This document shows, piece by piece, positions 4,678-9,116 of a DNA stretch of 9,116 nt. Position numbers and translations under genes: made by a program. The notes beneath the pieces are model-generated. The model had not been told where the DNA came from and searched no databases. It was given only the letters and a program-made list of their open reading frames with translations. Source of the stretch: an uncultured Verrucomicrobiota bacterium (GTDB lineage Bacteria > Verrucomicrobiota > Verrucomicrobiia > Limisphaerales > UBA9464); NCBI GenBank assembly GCA_903925515.1, contig CAIYFP010000079.1, positions 1 through 9,116 on the forward strand. Reading direction: 5' to 3'. Positions within the stretch are counted from its first letter, which is position 1. Each line of letters begins with the position of its first letter.

Positions 4678-7356
4678 ATGGATCCAAAGCAACTTCCGGT
4701 TTGGTCGCTTCATTCGCAGGTGTTGGAGGCAGTCCGCGCGACGGGACGCCTTGTGTTGGTGGCCGCGACGGGCTCGGGCAAGACGACGCAGGTGCCGCAG
4801 ATGCTGCTGGACGCGGGGCTTGCCGGGACGGGGCGCATCGTGGTGTTGCAGCCCCGCCGGGTGGCGGCGCGGTCGGTCGCGGCACGCGTCGTATGGGAGC
4901 GTGGCGGGAAGCTGGGGGGCGAGGTCGGGTACCAGGTGCGGTTCGAGGACCACCTTGGCCCGGACAGCCGCCTTTGTTTCGTGACGGAGGGCATCCTGCT
5001 GCGGTGGTTGCAGGACAACCCGTCGCTGGAGGGGGTCGGGATGGTGGTGTTTGACGAGTTTCATGAGCGGAACCTGTTGAGCGACGTGGCATTGGCGCTG
5101 GTCAAGCAACTGCGTCGCACGACCCGGCCGGACCTCGCGGTGGTGGTGATGTCGGCCACGCTGGAGGCGGAGCCCGTGGCGCGGTACCTCGCGGACGCCG
5201 TGGCGCCCGGCCATGAGGCGTCGGCCGCGCCCGTGTTGTCGTCGGATGGCCGCACGTTCCCGGTCGAGGTGAGGTGGGCGGACTACAACGACGAGCGGCC
5301 GGAGTGGGAGAAGGCGGCGTCGGCGGTGGAGCACATCATCCGGAGCGAATGGGAGGGGGACTTGCTGGTGTTCATGCCGGGGATGGCGGAGATCCAGTCC
5401 ACGTTGCGGTGCATCGGGGCGGCGTCCATGGGGGAGCGGGTGGCGTTGATGCCGCTGCACGGGGATTTGCCGCCGGAGGAGCAGGACCGGGTGTTCCAGA
5501 AGAGCGACCTGCGCAAGGTGGTGGTGAGCACGAACGTGGCGGAGACGAGCGTGACGATCGACGGGGTGCGCCATGTGGTGGACTCGGGCCTTGCGCGGGT
5601 GGCGCGGCATGACGCGGAGCGCGGAATCCAGACGTTGCGGGTGGAGGAGATCAGCCGTGCGTCCGCGGAGCAGCGGGCGGGCCGCGCGGGCCGGACGGCG
5701 CCGGGGACATGCTGGCGGCTCTGGACGGAAAGCGGGCACCTGAACCGCGCGGAGCGGAACACGCCGGAGATCCAGAGGGCGGACCTTGCGGAGGTGGTGC
5801 TGTTGCTGCACTCGCTGGGGGTGCGGCGGGCGGTGGACTTCGATTGGCTGGACAAGCCGGAGCCGGCCGCCGTGGAGCGCGCGGAGGCGTTGCTGGCGAC
5901 GCTGGGAGCGCTGGAGAAGGCCGGCGACGGCGCGGGTGGGCTTACGGAGACGGGACGGCGGATGCTGCGGATGCCGATGCACCCGAGGTTTGCGCGGATG
6001 CTGGTGGAGGCGGGGCGACGTGGGTGCGTGCGCGCGGCGGCGATGTGCGCCGCGCTGGTGAGCGGGCGCGACCTGTTGCAGAAGATCGGGCGGGATGACG
6101 TCCACCTGAGGGAGCGGAGGGAGGTGTTCGAGGCGACGGGCGCGAGCGACTTCCACACGTTGCTCCGGGCGCAGCAGTTCGCGCGCAACGCGGGGTTCTC
6201 GGTCGAGGCGTGCCGCCGCAGCGGCATCCATGCGGCGACGGCGCGGCAGGTGGAGGACACGTACCGGCAGTTTTTGCACGTGGCGCGGCGCGAGGGCCTG
6301 TTGCGGGGCGAGGAGGGGCCGGCGGCACCGGGCGACCCGGCTTCGGGCCATGCCGAGGCGGCGGCGGACGCCATGCCGGTGGCGGTGGCGGACGCGGACG
6401 CGCTGGAGCGATGCCTTGTGGCGGGCTTCATCGACCAGTTGTGCCAGCGGAAGAACACGGGGTCGTTGGATTGCCTTGTGGCTGGGGGGCGGGAGGCGTC
6501 GTTGGCGCGCGAGAGCGTGGTGCAGGAGGCGCCGTTGTTCGTGGCGGGATCCGTGCGGGAAATCTCGGGGCGAACGGGGCTGGTCACGTTGCTGACGCAA
6601 TGCACGGCGGCGCGGGTGGAGTGGTTGCGGGAGATGTTCCCGCAGCACTTCGAGACGCGGCTGGAGCACGTGTACGACCGCCTGCACAAGCGGGTGGCGG
6701 CGATCGACATGTCGCGGTTCCTCGGGCTGGTGATTGATCAGAAGCATCGCAAGGAGGTGGACGCGGCGGCGTCCGGGGTGGCGTTGGCGGACGCGGTGAC
6801 GCGGGGTTGGCTGGACCTGCCGAACATGGACCACCGCGTGCAGCAATGGGTGGCGCGGGTGGAGTGCCTGCGGTCGGCGGTGGCGGAGCTGGAGTTGCCA
6901 TCGATGCGCGGCGACGGCTGGCTGAAGGCGCTCCAGAAGTCGTTTCACGGCCTGACGCTGGGGCGTGAGGCCCAGCAACTGGACTTGCTGCCGCCATTCC
7001 GGGGCGTGTTGTCGTCCGCCCAGCAGGCGTTTGTGGACGAGCTGGCGCCGGCCTTGATCCATGTGGCCGTGCCGGGGCAGCCGCAGCCGAAGGCATGGAA
7101 GCTGAACTACATCGTGGACAAGGACGAACCGGACGCGCCGCCGGTGCCGGAGGTCCAGGTGAAGATCACGGACATCCTTGCGCTGAAGGTGCATCCGGCG
7201 GTGGCCGAGGGGCGCGTGCCGGTGCGGATCTGGGTGATGGATCCGGGAGGCAAGAGGCTGGGGTCCACGCGTGACTGGCCTGCATGGCGTGCCACGGAGT
7301 ACGTGCGGCTCCGGCATGGGCTGCGTGCGAAGAACCCGGGCTTCATCTGGACGTGA
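4678..7356 (+). CDS. hrpB: HrpB-like DEAH-box ATP-dependent RNA/DNA helicase
   Basis: 892 aa from ATG 4678 to TGA 7354-7356. Superfamily 2 motifs appear in order: Walker A ATGSGKTT (30-37), motif Ia LQPRRVAARS (57-66), TEGIL (103-107), DEFHER (126-131), motif III SAT (159-161), VFMPG (231-235), PLHGDLPPEEQ (259-269), motif V STNVAETSVTIDG (284-296) and motif VI QRAGRAGR (332-339). A winged-helix/HA2-like part (about 365-465) follows, with LTETGRRMLRMPMHPRFARML. The C-terminus (about 785-892), including AEGRVPVRIWVMDPGGKRL, TRDW and WRATEYVRLRHGLRAKNPGFIW, fits the HrpB C-terminal domain. Together with DEFH this favours HrpB over HrpA. The GSGKTTQ and YQVRF segments look HrpA-like. It is somewhat longer than typical HrpB (roughly 800-850 aa), partly through an Ala/Pro-rich linker at about 544-575. 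All catalytic motifs look intact. No obvious Shine-Dalgarno precedes the start. Confidence 0.88.
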   Translation: MDPKQLPVWSLHSQVLEAVRATGRLVLVAATGSGKTTQVPQMLLDAGLAGTGRIVVLQPRRVAARSVAARVVWERGGKLGGEVGYQVRFEDHLGPDSRLCFVTEGILLRWLQDNPSLEGVGMVVFDEFHERNLLSDVALALVKQLRRTTRPDLAVVVMSATLEAEPVARYLADAVAPGHEASAAPVLSSDGRTFPVEVRWADYNDERPEWEKAASAVEHIIRSEWEGDLLVFMPGMAEIQSTLRCIGAASMGERVALMPLHGDLPPEEQDRVFQKSDLRKVVVSTNVAETSVTIDGVRHVVDSGLARVARHDAERGIQTLRVEEISRASAEQRAGRAGRTAPGTCWRLWTESGHLNRAERNTPEIQRADLAEVVLLLHSLGVRRAVDFDWLDKPEPAAVERAEALLATLGALEKAGDGAGGLTETGRRMLRMPMHPRFARMLVEAGRRGCVRAAAMCAALVSGRDLLQKIGRDDVHLRERREVFEATGASDFHTLLRAQQFARNAGFSVEACRRSGIHAATARQVEDTYRQFLHVARREGLLRGEEGPAAPGDPASGHAEAAADAMPVAVADADALERCLVAGFIDQLCQRKNTGSLDCLVAGGREASLARESVVQEAPLFVAGSVREISGRTGLVTLLTQCTAARVEWLREMFPQHFETRLEHVYDRLHKRVAAIDMSRFLGLVIDQKHRKEVDAAASGVALADAVTRGWLDLPNMDHRVQQWVARVECLRSAVAELELPSMRGDGWLKALQKSFHGLTLGREAQQLDLLPPFRGVLSSAQQAFVDELAPALIHVAVPGQPQPKAWKLNYIVDKDEPDAPPVPEVQVKITDILALKVHPAVAEGRVPVRIWVMDPGGKRLGSTRDWPAWRATEYVRLRHGLRAKNPGFIWT

Positions 7357-7444
7357 GGGGCGGCGAGCGGCGTTCCCGTGCTGGACGTGGACGTGCGACG
7401 CGGCAGGATGGAGGGCCGCGCGGCGGCAGGCCGTGGCGAGCGCG

Positions 7445-8668
7445 ATGAGGATTCCGCCCCAGTCATTCTTCCGGTTCTGCGAGGGACACGTTCCCCTGCT
7501 CCGCCGCCTTGCGTCGGCGGGCGGCGAGGTTTCGGAGGCGGACGTGCGGCGGATGATCCGGGACACGCAGGGGGAGGACGCGGAGCTGCCGGAGACGACA
7601 TGGCGGCGGCTGGGGGAGCTTCACATCTTGGTGCCGACGGAACCCGGATCGGACCTTCACTTCCTTGCGGAGCCGGTGCGGCGGCTGGTGGATTACCTGT
7701 TCGACGCGGCGCAGGCGGCGACGCCGGAGATCGTGCGGGGCTACATCCAGTCCATGGAGGCGAGCGGCCGGCAGTTGGCGCGGGCGATCGAGCAGGACGA
7801 GTTGACGTTGCTGCGCCTTGCGATCGACGACATCCAGAAGGTGTTGATCCGGGTTCAGGCGGACCTCGACGAGACGCACCGATGCATCCTCAACGAGGTG
7901 TCGCGGTACAAGACGGAGCGGCGGACGGTGTCGGTCCGGGACAAGTTCCGCAGGATCGTGCACTGGATGGAGCGGTACGTGGAGCCGATGACGGACATCG
8001 TGCGTCCGGACGGGCCGTTGAGGTCGGTGTTCGACGAGACGGGGCGGTTGTTGATACGGGCGCGGGACCATGGGTTGTACACGGACCTGCCGACGCTGGA
8101 GCGGAGCCTGCGGCTTTTGCGGATCGTGCAGCGGCATGCGTTGCGGGTGTTCCAGCAATGTCGTCGCGAGCTGCAGCCGTTGTACGAGTCGCTCCGCCGT
8201 TCCTCGTTCCTTGCGGAGGGCGCGGCGAAGGCGCTGGAGGCATTGCAGCGCGACGGGGCGGGGGGCTGGGCCGAGGCTCATGCGGTGAGGGCGTTCCAGC
8301 AACGCTGGCAGCACGTGCCGTCGGACGCCGCGATCACGCGAGCGTTGCGGAACGTGGCGGAGACGACCGTGGAGCCGCCGCCGGTGCTGGGGCTGGGGGA
8401 GCCCGAGGCGCCGCCGGCGGACTACCAGCGCCGGGTGTGGCTGGAGGCCCTGCCGGGGGAGGCGGGCGCGAGCGTGCCGATCGACGACCTGCTGGGCTGG
8501 ATCGTGCGGCGCAACCCCGGGTGCACGACGGCCGACGCGTTGGCGGGGTTCACGCGGCTGGTGTTCGACACGTCCTTCGTGGCGGGTTTCGACGGCGGCG
8601 AGCCGCGCGTGCACGAGACCGCCGACGGCTCGCTTGAATCCTGCCCCGTCCAGCTTTCCCTGCCATGA
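7445..8668 (+). CDS. mksF: Condensin kleisin subunit, MksF/JetA-like
   Basis: 407 aa from ATG 7445 (weak GGCGAG upstream); GTG 7433 is a possible alternative four codons earlier. The protein is predicted to be cytoplasmic and mostly alpha-helical. Residues 5-90 look like an N-terminal winged-helix domain (FFRFCEGHVPLLRRLAS...TTWRRLGELHILVPT...FLAEPVRRLVDYLF). Residues 92-175 form a charged helical neck-like stretch (RLAIDDIQKVLIRVQADLDE), 190-270 a second helical bundle, 305-330 a Pro-rich linker, and 343-380 a possible C-terminal winged helix. This is the layout expected of MukF/MksF-type kleisins, which bridge the SMC heads and bind the KITE subunit. The call rests mainly on this layout and on the ATGA overlap with a better-recognised MksE; mksF-mksE-mksB is the usual order. 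Wadjet JetA belongs to the same class. An 88-bp featureless gap separates it from the helicase. Confidence 0.68.
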   Translation: MRIPPQSFFRFCEGHVPLLRRLASAGGEVSEADVRRMIRDTQGEDAELPETTWRRLGELHILVPTEPGSDLHFLAEPVRRLVDYLFDAAQAATPEIVRGYIQSMEASGRQLARAIEQDELTLLRLAIDDIQKVLIRVQADLDETHRCILNEVSRYKTERRTVSVRDKFRRIVHWMERYVEPMTDIVRPDGPLRSVFDETGRLLIRARDHGLYTDLPTLERSLRLLRIVQRHALRVFQQCRRELQPLYESLRRSSFLAEGAAKALEALQRDGAGGWAEAHAVRAFQQRWQHVPSDAAITRALRNVAETTVEPPPVLGLGEPEAPPADYQRRVWLEALPGEAGASVPIDDLLGWIVRRNPGCTTADALAGFTRLVFDTSFVAGFDGGEPRVHETADGSLESCPVQLSLP

Positions 8669-9116
8669 CCGAGCTTCCCCACCTGAAGGACGTGTTCGAC
8701 CGCCTGCGTCGCGGACATCATTTGTCACCCGAGGACGAGCCCCTGTTTTCCGCCGTGGCGGCGCGGCACGAGGACTACGCGGCGTGGTTCCGGCAGCTTG
8801 GAATCACGTTGGTCCGGCATCCGCGGGACTTCTTCTACTTCGACCCGGAGGGCGGCGAGGGCGAGCGGGAGGCGTTGTCACGGATCGCGGTGTTCGCGTT
8901 CATCCTCGTGGACCATGCGGCCAACGAGGGCAGGCCGGTGGAGGAGTACGTGTTCGGCCAGCACTTCCTGTTGCCGCGGCTCCCGCACCTTGGGCTGGAC
9001 CGGTACGTGGGGTTGCTGCGGCAGGTGGACGTGGAGGACATGGCCGGGCTGCGGCAGGTGGTGCGAAACCTTGAGCGGTTCGGGTTCGCGAAGGTGGTGG
9101 GGGAAGACGAGTTCCG
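8665..9116 (+). CDS. mksE: Condensin KITE subunit, MksE/JetB-like (N-terminal part)
   Basis: Starts at ATG 8665, overlapping the mksF stop by 4 bp (ATGA), and is open at the right edge with 150 residues visible. Recognisable family features are LPHLKDVFDRLRRGHHLSPEDEPLF near the N-terminus, then YAAWFRQLGITLVRHPRDFFYFDP at about 39-62. A hydrophobic helix AVFAFILVDHAANEGRPVEEY follows at about 76-95, with LPHLGLDRY and LERFGFAKVV to the end. These resemble MksE-type KITE proteins, tandem winged-helix subunits that dimerise on the kleisin and touch DNA in MksBEF and Wadjet JetABC complexes. Family members run to about 200-250 aa, so a sizeable part is missing. The next gene is predicted to be the SMC-like ATPase MksB/JetC. 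Confidence 0.75.
   Translation, partial: MTELPHLKDVFDRLRRGHHLSPEDEPLFSAVAARHEDYAAWFRQLGITLVRHPRDFFYFDPEGGEGEREALSRIAVFAFILVDHAANEGRPVEEYVFGQHFLLPRLPHLGLDRYVGLLRQVDVEDMAGLRQVVRNLERFGFAKVVGEDEF

Noticed and set aside
7271..7444. Upstream extension of mksF into the helicase gene
   Set aside because: The translation is Arg/Gly/Ala-rich with no domain character, whereas the winged-helix part begins at ATG 7445.
4432..7566. A 1044-residue antisense reading frame opposite the helicase
   Set aside because: It is an Arg/His/Pro/Gln-rich low-complexity translation with no recognisable domain. It arises because the + strand codons mostly end in G or C, and it lies over a helicase with intact motifs.
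8634..9074. A 146-aa reading frame overlapping the mksE region in another frame
   Set aside because: Gly/Arg/Val-rich shadow translation; the overlapping frame from 8665 has clear MksE-like features and operon spacing.

Overview
This is a GC-rich, densely packed window with every supported gene on the + strand. It most likely comes from a Verrucomicrobiota or related PVC-group chromosome. That placement is inferred from the secreted repeat protein with its WRLEA...WWRL-type C-terminal tail, and from the style of the long ABC-2 permeases carrying an ERR(E/D)GTLGLLFLTD motif. Third codon positions are dominated by G (GTG, TTG, GCG, GGG), which creates many long antisense and frame-shifted shadow ORFs; these were rejected.

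Layout. (1) Positions 1-696: the 3' end of a large secreted or surface protein with two nearly identical 91-residue putative Ig-like repeats and a non-repeat tail. (2) 726/741-2420 and 2420-4096: two translationally coupled (TGATG), paralogous ABC-2-type membrane permeases. Each is built from two six-helix halves carrying the same signature motif. No ATP-binding subunit is visible. (3) 4097-4376: a 280-bp non-coding gap with three inverted repeats, a possible end-of-operon structure or structured leader. (4) 4377-4670: a 97-aa TMEM14-like membrane protein. (5) 4678-7356: an HrpB-like DEAH-box helicase, 7 bp downstream. (6) 7445-8668 and 8665-9116 (cut by the window edge): an overlapping pair (ATGA) best read as MksF (kleisin) and MksE (KITE subunit) of a bacterial condensin of the MksBEF / Wadjet (JetABC) class.

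Functionally the window has three parts: an exported repeat protein, a membrane-export or membrane-remodelling permease pair, and a nucleic-acid module. The nucleic-acid module is the most interesting. MksF-MksE order implies that the SMC-like ATPase MksB (JetC), and possibly the toprim nuclease MksG (JetD), lie just beyond the right edge. Whether this is a chromosome-organising condensin or an anti-plasmid Wadjet defence system cannot be decided from this window. The HrpB-like helicase directly upstream may be an accidental neighbour or part of the same transcription unit.
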